Shown piece after piece: positions 33,129-41,857 of a stretch of DNA of 64,000 nucleotides (position 1 is its first letter; each line of letters opens with the position of its first letter). The notes under the pieces were generated by a model, which saw only the letters and a list, made by a program, of their open reading frames with translations, was not told the origin of the DNA and searched no databases. The stretch lies in assembly GCF_004028155.1 (NCBI RefSeq), contig NZ_SBII01000001.1, positions 248,001 through 312,000 of the forward strand, read 5' to 3'. This stretch comes from Flavobacterium cerinum. Lineage in GTDB: Bacteria; Bacteroidota; Bacteroidia; Flavobacteriales; Flavobacteriaceae. Both the position numbers and the translations under genes were made by a program.

Positions 33129-34922
33129 TTATTTTTTAACAGCGGTAAATTTACCGTTTGGCTGATGCAGCTTTACCTCTTTTACGGCCCCGTCTTCACT
33201 GGTAATAAATTCAACATTAAAACCATCGAGTGTCGTTATCTTATACATGTTTTTTTCCGTTGCAATAAGTTCGTATTCAGGTTGTCCGGGAACAAGCATT
33301 CTGAGCTTATTGTTTTTTACTGATACTTTTATCGTTATTCCTTTAATAGCATACTCACCGGTATATTTGTTTAAAGTTTCGGCATCTACGGTGATTTCTT
33401 TTGGTTTGCGTTTGAATTGTATGGGATGATCCAGTGTAGGTTCTAATTTTAATGCAAGGCCCGATATCTCGCCGGCGTCGTTTGTAGAAAAATTAAAGCA
33501 AAGACTTTCATCAATTTCTACCTTATTGTTTTTAATTTCATAAGAATCAAAAATGTCATAATATTTACTCTTGAGGTAGCATTTGGTGTTTTTTAGTATA
33601 GCAAATAGTGAGTCGTTTTTAATGATTAGCTCTAAGGTACCATAGCCAGGGTTTGAATACAGTCCGGTGTAAGATGATAATGCATGCGAAGGTGTATGGC
33701 TTTCTTCGTTTGCTTTTTTATCGTCATTCTTCTCAGCCTCTTCTTTTCTCTTTTTGCGGTTCTCCTGTTTTTCTTTGTAGTATGTTACCCAATCTGTGCG
33801 TTTTACATTCAGTAACCTGTCAGCAACAGTGTTCGTTACTAATGTTGGAAGAGATGAGCTATTTTGGTTGGTAAGTACTACTATGCCAATATCATCTGCC
33901 GGGAAAAACGCTACATTGGCTGAAAAACCATCGATATTACCGCCATGTTCTACACTGTATTGCCCTTTGTATGATGAAATAAACCAACCATAACCGTAAT
34001 TAGACATAAAAGAATTTGGCATTTCTTTGCTTGGCAGGTCACTGCCTACTACAGCGTGAGAACTAATGGCTTCAGAAATATATGAATCAGGGAGGATTTC
34101 CTGATTGTTGAATTTTCCATTATTTACCCACGAGATTAGCCACTTTCCCATGTCGTTTACACTACTGTTAATGCTTCCCGCCGGACTCATTCCAGCAATA
34201 TCATAATAGTCCATTTTAGTGATAGCATCGTCCTTGAGGCCGTAGCCAAAAGCGGCATTAGATGCCTGCTTCATTTCCTGTATGGTTGTGTTGGAGCGTG
34301 TCATGCCTAACGGAGTGAAAAAGCGTTCTTTTATATTGTCTTCCCAACTTTTTTGAGTTATTTTTTCGGCGATTACACCCTGAAGCACAAACATAAAGTT
34401 GTTGTATTGCCATTGCTGTCTTAGCCCTGTACTGGGTTCCATATATTGTATCCTTTGGATAAGACTATCTTTACTGTGTGTAGGGAATAGGTACCACGAA
34501 ATGTCGTGGCGCGGAAGCCCTGTTCTGTGGGACATCAGGTCTTCTATAATGATATTCTCATTAAGACTGTTGTTGTAAAATTTAAGATTCGGAACATATT
34601 TAAGGGGACTGTCCTGAAAAGTTAATTTGCCTTCATTTTTTAATTGTCCCAGTATAGCACAGGTAAAGGCTTTTGTGCTTGAGCCTATAGCGAAAAGGGT
34701 ATTGGAGTCTACAGGAATTTTGTTTTCATAATCCCTGTAGCCAAAACCTGAACTATAGATCACTTTATCCTTTTTTATCACAGCTACGGCAAATCCCGAA
34801 GTTTTTGTCGCTTTCAGTAATGCATTAAGCTCTTTTTCGATGCCTTTCAGTCGTTTATCGGTTTGGGCTGTCGACACCATAATGGTGAAGAGAAAGAGAA
34901 TGAAAGTAAAAAAATATTTCAT
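33129..34922 (-). CDS. Exported class C beta-lactamase-like serine hydrolase
   Basis: The 597-residue protein has a signal peptide (residues 1-20, ending STAQ) and a beta-lactamase/esterase domain with an intact SxxK motif (S81-S-T-K84 in FAIGSSTKAFT), a YNN motif (QWQYNNFMF) and a late HGG motif (VEHGGNIDGFS). A KRKE-rich linker (about 385-405) leads to a C-terminal lipocalin-like extension (DUF3471 type, about 410-597). It differs from the homologue at 22087, where the serine is alanine. It lies between the two DUF2723 genes, 32 nt downstream of the second, and is probably in the same transcript. Confidence 0.88.
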   Translation of the reverse strand: MKYFFTFILFLFTIMVSTAQTDKRLKGIEKELNALLKATKTSGFAVAVIKKDKVIYSSGFGYRDYENKIPVDSNTLFAIGSSTKAFTCAILGQLKNEGKLTFQDSPLKYVPNLKFYNNSLNENIIIEDLMSHRTGLPRHDISWYLFPTHSKDSLIQRIQYMEPSTGLRQQWQYNNFMFVLQGVIAEKITQKSWEDNIKERFFTPLGMTRSNTTIQEMKQASNAAFGYGLKDDAITKMDYYDIAGMSPAGSINSSVNDMGKWLISWVNNGKFNNQEILPDSYISEAISSHAVVGSDLPSKEMPNSFMSNYGYGWFISSYKGQYSVEHGGNIDGFSANVAFFPADDIGIVVLTNQNSSSLPTLVTNTVADRLLNVKRTDWVTYYKEKQENRKKRKEEAEKNDDKKANEESHTPSHALSSYTGLYSNPGYGTLELIIKNDSLFAILKNTKCYLKSKYYDIFDSYEIKNNKVEIDESLCFNFSTNDAGEISGLALKLEPTLDHPIQFKRKPKEITVDAETLNKYTGEYAIKGITIKVSVKNNKLRMLVPGQPEYELIATEKNMYKITTLDGFNVEFITSEDGAVKEVKLHQPNGKFTAVKK

Positions 34923-34954
34923 AAGTGGTTTGGTTGGTGTGTTGAAAAGATGTC

Positions 34955-37900
34955 TTATTCGTCTTCTATTTCAAATCGCCTGAAAGCCTGGTTCAGTTTA
35001 TTGAAATCTTCTTTGCCTGAATTATAAAGATCTGTATCTCCATTATCTTTCATGATAAGAAGCAGTCTTCTGTAGCCTTCGATCTCTCTGTAAATATCAT
35101 TAAAAAGTGCATTTTGATCTACTTTGGGTAATGATTTGTAGAAAGTAATGCTCTCTTTACTTTTTTGAATAAGTTTAGCAATGAGTTCTCTTGCAGCTTT
35201 TTTGTTCCCGGTTTTATAATAGCCGTCAGCAAATGGTTCGGTTAAGAAATAAAGGCCATAATAGTCTACCGGCATGTTTGTCATGACCAGGTCGATAATT
35301 TTTGCTGCTTTGTCTTTTTTACCTTCGTTCAATAGAGCTTCCATTAGGCGGGCAAGGTTTTTTCTGTAATTAAAGCTGTTTTTAAGCGTTTGCGGATCGT
35401 GATAGATCGTAGTGCTGCCACTATTACCCCAATCCCATTTCATAGCAATATCATACATTTTATCTGTATTGATATATCCCATATCCATACGGTTGTTTTT
35501 AGGAGGAGTTGTTTTTATAGGAACCAGTTTATATACCAGGCCGTCCAGTTCCAGGTAATCCTTCATCCAGGCATAATCTTCCGGGTCAATGCTGCCCCCC
35601 GAGAAATATATTGGACGTTTCCAGTTGTTGTTACGGATAACATCCAGCATGATCAGGTTGTGCTTATATATTGCTTCTTCCGGTAGGTCAATGTCGATAT
35701 ACGGTACAATAGAATCATAGTATTGCGGTGCAACAACTTTATTTTTGATTACTGCATTTTTGTCTACCATCATTCTAACTTTATTGGTAGGGTAATAGTT
35801 GCATTTTTGGCCACTGTTAAATTCGATCTTTGCTCTTTCGTCTTCCAGCTTTACAAAATTCATAAAGTCGGTAATATCCATACGCTCTTCGGTTTTTGGA
35901 GCATAAAAAATAAAATCTCTTGTACCGTCTACATATTGCTTGTGTGTAAATGAAATTGGAACAGGAGCCGAATCATAAGCCTGACGTTTCATCTGGTCGA
36001 TATACCAGTCAGTAGGAAGTAGTGTAGAACACACAATTCTTACATCCGTACGGTAACCTTCAATTTCCTGAGCATACCATAGCGGGAAGGTGTCGTTGTC
36101 GCCTATGGTAAATAATATGGCATTAGGTTCACAGGAGTCCAGATATGATTTTGCCATAGATAAGGCAGTATACCTGCCCGAGCGATCATGATCATTCCAG
36201 TTTTCTTTTGCCATTAATAGTGGGCACGCCAATAAGGTTACTCCCAATACAACCGGAATTGCAATCTTTGGCTGCAAGTATTTTTTAATTCCGTCAAAAA
36301 GGGCATAAACTCCAAAGGCGATCCATATTGCAAACACATAAAATGAACCTACAAGAGCATAATCTCTCTCACGAACCTCAAACGGTCTTTCGTTAAGGAA
36401 TATTTTTAATGCAATACCTGTAAATAGGAATAATGTTAGGAGTATATAAAAGCTTTTAAGGTCTTTTTTTGCATGGAATATCATTCCGATTACCCCCAGA
36501 ATGAAAGGAAGAAAAAAGTAGGTGTTTCTGCCTTTATTGTTTTTCATATCAGAGGTAAGACTGTTCTGTGGGCCTAGTCTTGCTTCGTCAATAAAAGAAA
36601 TACCGCTTATCCAGTTGCCATCTATAGTGTCATACTTACCCTGTACGTCACTTTGGCGGCCTGTAAAGTTCCACATAAGGTATCTCCAGTACATATAACC
36701 AAACTGGTATTCAAACATAAAGGCCATGTTTTCTCCAAAGCTTGGTTTTTCGATAATAAGGTATTGCTTATATGATTTCAGGAATTTATCATACTCTTCA
36801 TTACCTAATTCACCTTTTTTATAACCATCCCTAAATTGCTTTATAATATTTTCCAGTTCGCCTTTAATCTGACCTACAGCCTGCATGGCTTCTTGTTCAC
36901 TAAGTGTATTAACGTCTACGCCATAATTCTTTAACTCCCTTTCATAATCATAATTAGGGTTTAATCTGAATTTTGGAGGTGTACTGAATGCCATATAATT
37001 AGCGGCATGATCGCTGCTTATCATTCTTGGCATAAAGCCATTGTGATTGGAGTCAGAATTTTGTCGGGCATTTTTGTAATTGTTTACAATTACATATTTA
37101 CCAGTTTTGTAATCACGTTCATAGTTGGGTTTAGAATCTTTATAAGGATTCTCTTCGTCAAGATTGGCATACTTCTCAGTATATAACGGGCCATAGAACG
37201 TTTTTTGTTCACCATACTGCTCACGGTTGTAGTAGGCAAGTACCTCTGCGGCATCGGTAGGGCTGTTTTCATTAATTACTACGTGAGCATTTGCTCGTAT
37301 AGGAAGCATTAACCAGGTAGAGAACCCAATTAATATAAATAGCATACATAACAATAACGTGTTATAAACAGCAAATCCTTTCTTTTTTGTGTAGCGCAGT
37401 CCAAAATAAAAGAAAGCAATTATTAATAATGTTATAAAAATTGTCCCTGAGTTGAATGGCATACCAAGGCTGTTTACCATAAAGATCTCTGTTTTTCCAA
37501 AAAGGGCCAGTGTGTAAGGAAGAAGGAATTTAAAAACAAAAAACAATATTGCGATCATTACCATGTTAGCGATGATAAAGTTCTTTATTGTAATCGTTTT
37601 GTAGTTTTTAAAGTAATATATCAATCCTATAGAAGGAATGGTAAGGAGTGCCATAAAGTGTACTCCAAACGATAAACCTATTAATAATGAGATAATTAAT
37701 AGCCATTTGTTGCCTCTTGGCTGATGCATTTCTTCTCCCCATTTTAAACCCGTCCATAGCAGTAAAGATATAAAGAGTGATGCCATAGCATATACTTCGG
37801 CTTCTGTGGCATTAAACCAAAAACTATCAGAGAAGGTGAAGGCAAGGCAGCCAATGAAAGCACTCCCTAGTACCATTATAGCGTTATCGCGATTAAATGT

Positions 37901-38233
37901 GGTGAATCCTGAAACCATATTCTTTAAAAGTATGGTTAACGACCAAAACATGAACAATATAGTAAAGGCGCTCGATGTTACTGACAGCATATTTACCATA
38001 AGTGCCACTTTATCAGGGCTGGTGGCAAACATTGCAAAGAAAGCGCCTGCCATTTGGAATAGCGGAGCACCGGGAGGGTGTCCTACTTCCAGCTTTGCGG
38101 CTGTAGCAATATATTCACCGCAATCCCAAAAACTAAGGGTACGTTCTACGGTTAAAGAGTAAATAATGAACGCAGCGGCAAATGCCGACCATCCTAAAAT
38201 GGTATTCCATTTTTTAAAGTTAAATTCTGTCAT
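34955..38233 (-). CDS. DUF2723 (TMEM260-like) membrane glycosyltransferase, paralogue 2
   Basis: The 1092-residue protein is collinear with the product of 29646 throughout, with the same SFWDCGEY and KLEVGHPPGAPLF motifs and the same two membrane blocks. Segments such as FTIGDNDTFPLWYAQEIEGY and FKNYK are near identical, while the soluble insertion and C-terminal part differ more. This looks like an old tandem duplication with divergence of the soluble parts, perhaps giving different acceptor choice. A TACTTTTG box (38265-38272, minus strand) about 32 nt upstream is a candidate promoter. Confidence 0.85.
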   Translation of the reverse strand: MTEFNFKKWNTILGWSAFAAAFIIYSLTVERTLSFWDCGEYIATAAKLEVGHPPGAPLFQMAGAFFAMFATSPDKVALMVNMLSVTSSAFTILFMFWSLTILLKNMVSGFTTFNRDNAIMVLGSAFIGCLAFTFSDSFWFNATEAEVYAMASLFISLLLWTGLKWGEEMHQPRGNKWLLIISLLIGLSFGVHFMALLTIPSIGLIYYFKNYKTITIKNFIIANMVMIAILFFVFKFLLPYTLALFGKTEIFMVNSLGMPFNSGTIFITLLIIAFFYFGLRYTKKKGFAVYNTLLLCMLFILIGFSTWLMLPIRANAHVVINENSPTDAAEVLAYYNREQYGEQKTFYGPLYTEKYANLDEENPYKDSKPNYERDYKTGKYVIVNNYKNARQNSDSNHNGFMPRMISSDHAANYMAFSTPPKFRLNPNYDYERELKNYGVDVNTLSEQEAMQAVGQIKGELENIIKQFRDGYKKGELGNEEYDKFLKSYKQYLIIEKPSFGENMAFMFEYQFGYMYWRYLMWNFTGRQSDVQGKYDTIDGNWISGISFIDEARLGPQNSLTSDMKNNKGRNTYFFLPFILGVIGMIFHAKKDLKSFYILLTLFLFTGIALKIFLNERPFEVRERDYALVGSFYVFAIWIAFGVYALFDGIKKYLQPKIAIPVVLGVTLLACPLLMAKENWNDHDRSGRYTALSMAKSYLDSCEPNAILFTIGDNDTFPLWYAQEIEGYRTDVRIVCSTLLPTDWYIDQMKRQAYDSAPVPISFTHKQYVDGTRDFIFYAPKTEERMDITDFMNFVKLEDERAKIEFNSGQKCNYYPTNKVRMMVDKNAVIKNKVVAPQYYDSIVPYIDIDLPEEAIYKHNLIMLDVIRNNNWKRPIYFSGGSIDPEDYAWMKDYLELDGLVYKLVPIKTTPPKNNRMDMGYINTDKMYDIAMKWDWGNSGSTTIYHDPQTLKNSFNYRKNLARLMEALLNEGKKDKAAKIIDLVMTNMPVDYYGLYFLTEPFADGYYKTGNKKAARELIAKLIQKSKESITFYKSLPKVDQNALFNDIYREIEGYRRLLLIMKDNGDTDLYNSGKEDFNKLNQAFRRFEIEDE

Positions 38234-38332
38234 GTAATTGGTACGGAAAGGTTTAAATGTCTTACAAAAGTAATAGCTTTATTGAATGTAGAACGCGAAA
38301 AAAAATATTTTAATATTTTTTCTTTAAAAAGT

Positions 38333-38362
38333 TTGTAAAACTGAAATTATGTGCTAAATTTG
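38333..38362 (+). promoter_or_regulatory. Promoter of tRNA-Gln copy 1
   Basis: TTG (38333-38335), 19-nt spacer, TAAATTTG (38355-38362), 20 nt before the tRNA. Confidence 0.75.
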
Positions 38363-38382
38363 CACCCGCAATGAAGGAACAA

Positions 38383-38453
38383 TGGTCTATGGTGTAATGG
38401 TAACACTACTGTTTTTGGTGCAGTCGTTCAAGGTTCGAGTCCTTGTGGACCAA
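38383..38453 (+). tRNA. tRNA-Gln (anticodon UUG), copy 1
   Basis: 71 nt. The acceptor TGGTCTA pairs with TGGACCA (one G-U), with discriminator A. Anticodon stem ACTGT/GCAGT has loop TTTTGGT, giving TTG. CCA is not encoded. Identical to the copy at 38678. Confidence 0.95.
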
Positions 38454-38461
38454 CAGAAAAA

Positions 38462-38488
38462 GTCTCTCTGCAATGAGAGGCTTTTTTT
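38462..38488 (+). terminator. Terminator of tRNA-Gln copy 1
   Basis: GTCTCTC and GAGAGGC stem, then seven T. Confidence 0.85.
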
Positions 38489-38677
38489 ATTTATAACCGT
38501 TTCAAAAAGATCGCTTTTTTGCTAAGTTTAAATCAAATTGCATCTTTTGATGTGTGGTTTTGGGTTTGAAGAGGTGTTTTGGTTTAGGAATAGGTTATTT
38601 GTTGTTTATTGAGTGTGTAAGTACATCTTGTGGTTGTTTTTGATATCAAGGAGACTTCGGGGTAGATTAAGATATAA

Positions 38678-38748
38678 TGGTCTATGGTGTAATGGTAACA
38701 CTACTGTTTTTGGTGCAGTCGTTCAAGGTTCGAGTCCTTGTGGACCAA
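38678..38748 (+). tRNA. tRNA-Gln (anticodon UUG), copy 2
   Basis: Identical over 71 nt to copy 1, 295 nt downstream of it. The similarity continues past the tRNA through the terminator and about 30 nt beyond, but not upstream. No TTG/TAnnTTTG promoter was found before this copy, so it may depend on read-through past the first terminator. Confidence 0.95.
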
Positions 38749-38751
38749 CAG

Positions 38752-38782
38752 AAAAAGCCTCTCAGAAATGAGAGGCTTTTTT
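38752..38782 (+). terminator. Terminator of tRNA-Gln copy 2
   Basis: GCCTCTC and GAGAGGC stem followed by six T. Confidence 0.87.
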
Positions 38783-39007
38783 GTGTTTATAACTATTTCA
38801 AAAAGAGTGTTTTTTACTTGAATTAGGCGTTTTTTAACGCTAAGTTATACGTGTCATTGAGTTCTTGATTATAAGAAGCGGTTTTTTTATCTTCTTTAAG
38901 GTTTTAGATCTTCTGGGTGGTACTTTACTTGGGAGTTGATGGTTTTAATTCTGTGTTTGTATTGGGGCTCTGGACTTTGTTTTGCGAAATGAGTTGTTGT
39001 AGGGTAT

Positions 39008-39036
39008 AAAAAAAGCGGCCCAAGAGCCGCTTTTTT
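39008..39036. terminator. Terminator of the universal stress protein gene
   Basis: AAAGCGGC and GCCGCTTT stem with flanking A and T runs, 16 nt past the stop at 39052. Confidence 0.88.
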
Positions 39037-39051
39037 GTTTTTATGAGTAAT

Positions 39052-39900
39052 TTATATCTTAAAGGTGATAACCGGTCTTACGGCATGATTTACCAAATCT
39101 TCACTAACGCTTCCGTTAAAGAAATGAGCTAATCCTTTTCTTCCGTGAGTACACATTCCTATTAAATCGGCATTTACACTGTTTGCGAAATGTAAAATTC
39201 CTTTTTCAACATTTACGTCATTATATACATGAGCAGTATAATTGTTTTTTATATCGAACGATGCTGCAAAGTTTTTTATTGTTTTTTCTGCTTCGTGAGT
39301 AGATTTAAAATCACTTGGAGTATTTATTAATACTAAATGCAGGTGTGTGTCAAAGCTATTAGCGAATTCAACCACTTTAGCAAAAGGTTTTTTTATTTCA
39401 TCAGAGAAGTCAGAGGCGAAAACAAATTTTTGAGGATTAAATTCTCCTTGTTCTTTTTTGATAACTAACACAGGGATGTCTGAGGTTCTTACTACTTTTT
39501 CAGTGTTCGATCCAATAAACATTTCCTGGAAGCCGCTGGCGCCATGAGAACCCATAACGACAAGGTCTATGTCGTGTTTTTTGCTGTGTTTTATGATACC
39601 GTCAAAAGCTTTTTCAAATTGTATTGCTTCAACTATGGTTATTCCCTGTAGGTAAGGTTCATTAAGAACTTCCTGAAAACGCTCACGGGTTTTCTCCATA
39701 AAGAACATAACTTCCGGTACGCCTGCGCTTGCGCCTACAGCTTTGCTTTCACCTATTCCGTCATCACTAACGTGTGATGGTAATTCCAGCATGTGAAGCA
39801 GGTATATTTCAGCATTATTTTTGCGTGCAATTTGTGCTGCAACCTTTAAGGCATATTCGGCGTGGTCTGAAAAGTCGGTTGGGACTAAGATTTTCTTCAT
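39052..39900 (-). CDS. Universal stress protein with two Usp domains
   Basis: The 282-residue protein contains two Usp repeats. The first (about residues 1-150) is complete: ILVPTDFSDHAEYALKVA, VVMGSHGASGFQEMFIGSNT and a following VVRTSDIPVLVIK, which is the ATP-binding signature GxxGxx(9)GS. The second (about 155-282) has FVFASDFSDE, LIGMCTHGRKGLAHFFNGSV and AVRPVITFKI. Such tandem Usp proteins are cytoplasmic ATP-binding stress proteins. It is a single-gene transcript. Confidence 0.9.
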   Translation of the reverse strand: MKKILVPTDFSDHAEYALKVAAQIARKNNAEIYLLHMLELPSHVSDDGIGESKAVGASAGVPEVMFFMEKTRERFQEVLNEPYLQGITIVEAIQFEKAFDGIIKHSKKHDIDLVVMGSHGASGFQEMFIGSNTEKVVRTSDIPVLVIKKEQGEFNPQKFVFASDFSDEIKKPFAKVVEFANSFDTHLHLVLINTPSDFKSTHEAEKTIKNFAASFDIKNNYTAHVYNDVNVEKGILHFANSVNADLIGMCTHGRKGLAHFFNGSVSEDLVNHAVRPVITFKI

Positions 39901-40005
39901 AAATTGTGTGTGTAATTAACAAGAATTTGGTTGTAATATCTATATAATAAAGATAAGAATTAATTTTACATTATCCAATGATTTTCAAGATATAAAAAAA
40001 TATAG

Positions 40006-40013
40006 TATATTTG
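40006..40013 (+). promoter_or_regulatory. -7 box of the rimP-nusA-infB operon
   Basis: TATATTTG with the downstream CACCG context seen at the tRNA promoters. No clear TTG at -33. It implies a leader of about 55 nt before rimP. Confidence 0.55.
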
Positions 40014-40041
40014 CACCGTTATTTAATAAATACTAAATAAT

Positions 40042-40066
40042 GAGGGGACAGGAGTCCCCTCTTTTT
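40042..40066 (+). terminator. Attenuator-like hairpin in the rimP leader
   Basis: GAGGGGAC - AGGA - GTCCCCTC followed by TTTTT is a perfect 8-bp stem and T run between the promoter and rimP. It has the form of an intrinsic terminator within the leader. An ATG at 40040 opens a 12-codon frame through the hairpin whose TGA overlaps the rimP ATG. Confidence 0.7.
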
Positions 40067-40074
40067 ATACAGAT

Positions 40075-40539
40075 ATGACATTTAAAGAAATAGTTACAGA
40101 TTTGTTGAATAAAGCCCTTGAGGAGCGGCCATCGTTGTTTCTTATTGACTTCACGATAGATAGTGCAAACAGGATACTGGTAACACTGGATGGTGATAAC
40201 GGGGTGAATTTACAGGATTGTATTGACGTAAGCAGGGCCATAGAACATAACCTTGATAAGGATGAATATGATTTTGGACTTGAAGTAGCTTCATCGGGAG
40301 CAGCAAGCCCATTAACTTTTCCTAGGCAATACAGAAAAAATCTAGGCAGGACCCTTAGCGTAAAAACCGCTACAGAGAAAATTGAGGCAGAAATTACAGA
40401 AGCGAATGATGATTTCATCGTGCTGGAGTGGAGTGCCCGCGAACCTAAGCAAATAGGCAAAGGGAAAGAGACAGTACTTAAAAGAGTAGAAATACCTTAT
40501 AAGGAAATCAAAGAAGCAGTTGTTGTAATAAAATTTTAA
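40075..40539 (+). CDS. rimP: Ribosome maturation factor RimP
   Basis: The 154-residue protein assists assembly of the 30S subunit. It has the RimP N-terminal alpha/beta domain ([36 protein letters not shown], and [20 protein letters not shown]) and the C-terminal SH3-like domain (about residues 85-154). It is the first gene of the conserved rimP-nusA-infB operon, with nusA 17 nt downstream. A terminator-like hairpin lies directly before it. Confidence 0.95.
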   Translation: MTFKEIVTDLLNKALEERPSLFLIDFTIDSANRILVTLDGDNGVNLQDCIDVSRAIEHNLDKDEYDFGLEVASSGAASPLTFPRQYRKNLGRTLSVKTATEKIEAEITEANDDFIVLEWSAREPKQIGKGKETVLKRVEIPYKEIKEAVVVIKF

Positions 40540-40556
40540 AAAAATAGAAAGTTGGC

Positions 40557-41798
40557 ATGGAAAATCTCGCATTAATCGATTCGTTTTCAGAGTTTAAAGA
40601 TGATAAGCTTATAGATCGAGTTACGCTTATGGCGATCTTGGAAGATGTATTCAGGAATGCACTGAAAAAGAAATACGGTTCGGATGATAATTTTGATATC
40701 ATCATAAACCCTGATAAAGGGGATATGGAGATATGGAGGAACCGTGTGGTAGTTGCAGATGGTGAGGTAGAGGATCCTAACCAGGAGATATCCCTTTCTG
40801 AGGCAAGAAAAATTGAGCCGGATTTTGAAGTTGGAGAAGATGTTTCTGAAGAAGTAAAACTTATTCAGTTAGGAAGAAGAGCTATATTAGCACTGCGTCA
40901 AAATCTTATTTCTAAGATACACGAACACGATAATACAAACCTATATAAGCAATTTAAAGATATAGTAGGTGATATTTATACTGCAGAAGTGCACCATGTT
41001 AGGCCAAAAGCTGTAATTTTGGTGGATGATGAAGGAAATGAAATCGTTCTTCCTAAAGAAAAACAGATTCCATCTGACTTTTTCAGGAAAGGTGATAACG
41101 TTCGTGGAATTATAGAAAGCGTTGAACTTAAAGGTAACAAACCTCAAATTATAATGTCAAGAACATCAGAACTGTTCCTTGAGAAATTATTTGAACAGGA
41201 AATACCTGAAGTTTTTGACGGACTTATTATGGTTAAAAAAGTTGTAAGAATTCCAGGCGAAAAAGCAAAAGTAGCTGTAGATTCTTATGATGACAGGATT
41301 GACCCGGTGGGCGCCTGTGTAGGTATGAAAGGTTCACGTATCCATGGTATCGTTCGCGAACTGGGTAATGAAAATATAGATGTAATCAATTATACAACAA
41401 ACACACAGTTGTATATATCAAGAGCACTAAGTCCTGCAAAAGTATCGTCGATTAAAATTGATGAGGCAAATAATAGGGCAGAAGTATTCCTTAAGCTGGA
41501 AGAAGTTTCTAAGGCTATCGGTAGAGGAGGTCACAACATTAAACTGGCAGGTCTTTTAACAGGCTATGAGTTAGATGTTATTCGTGAAGGTACACTTGCT
41601 GAAGATGAGGATGTTGAATTAACAGAGTTCTCGGATGAGATTGAAGCATGGATTATCGCTGAGTTTGCAAAAATCGGCCTTGACACTGCAAGAAGTATAC
41701 TAAACCAGGATGTACAGGATCTAGTAAGAAGAACAGATCTTGAAGAAGAGACGGTGCTTGAGGTGATGAGGATACTTAAAGAAGAATTTGAGGATTAA
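40557..41798 (+). CDS. nusA: Transcription termination/antitermination factor NusA
   Basis: The 413-residue protein binds RNA polymerase and RNA hairpins. Domains in order: the N-terminal polymerase-binding domain (about residues 1-125), an S1 domain (about 130-200; KGDNVRGIIESVELKGNKP), KH1 (about 230-300; GACVGMKGSRIHGIVRELGN) and KH2 (about 305-375; IGRGGHNIKLAGLLTGYELD). The C-terminal acidic repeats of E. coli NusA are absent, as is normal outside proteobacteria. It lies between rimP and infB. By analogy with E. coli it may autoregulate the operon through the leader hairpin. Confidence 0.96.
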   Translation: MENLALIDSFSEFKDDKLIDRVTLMAILEDVFRNALKKKYGSDDNFDIIINPDKGDMEIWRNRVVVADGEVEDPNQEISLSEARKIEPDFEVGEDVSEEVKLIQLGRRAILALRQNLISKIHEHDNTNLYKQFKDIVGDIYTAEVHHVRPKAVILVDDEGNEIVLPKEKQIPSDFFRKGDNVRGIIESVELKGNKPQIIMSRTSELFLEKLFEQEIPEVFDGLIMVKKVVRIPGEKAKVAVDSYDDRIDPVGACVGMKGSRIHGIVRELGNENIDVINYTTNTQLYISRALSPAKVSSIKIDEANNRAEVFLKLEEVSKAIGRGGHNIKLAGLLTGYELDVIREGTLAEDEDVELTEFSDEIEAWIIAEFAKIGLDTARSILNQDVQDLVRRTDLEEETVLEVMRILKEEFED

Positions 41799-41857
41799 AC
41801 AGGTTTAGCACACGGTACAGCGCAACACAACAAAGAAGATAAAATTAATAAGATTGT

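Larger units (their letters stand above)
38749..39051. other. Intergenic region, tRNA-Gln copy 2 to universal stress gene
   Basis: Contains the terminators of tRNA-Gln copy 2 and of the universal stress gene. The remaining sequence is T-rich on the plus strand with no supported frame. Confidence 0.5.

Noticed and set aside
38383..38748. tRNA-Gln duplication as an integration footprint of a mobile element
   Set aside because: Only about 220 nt separate the copies, with no gene or integrase between; a plain tandem duplication explains it.
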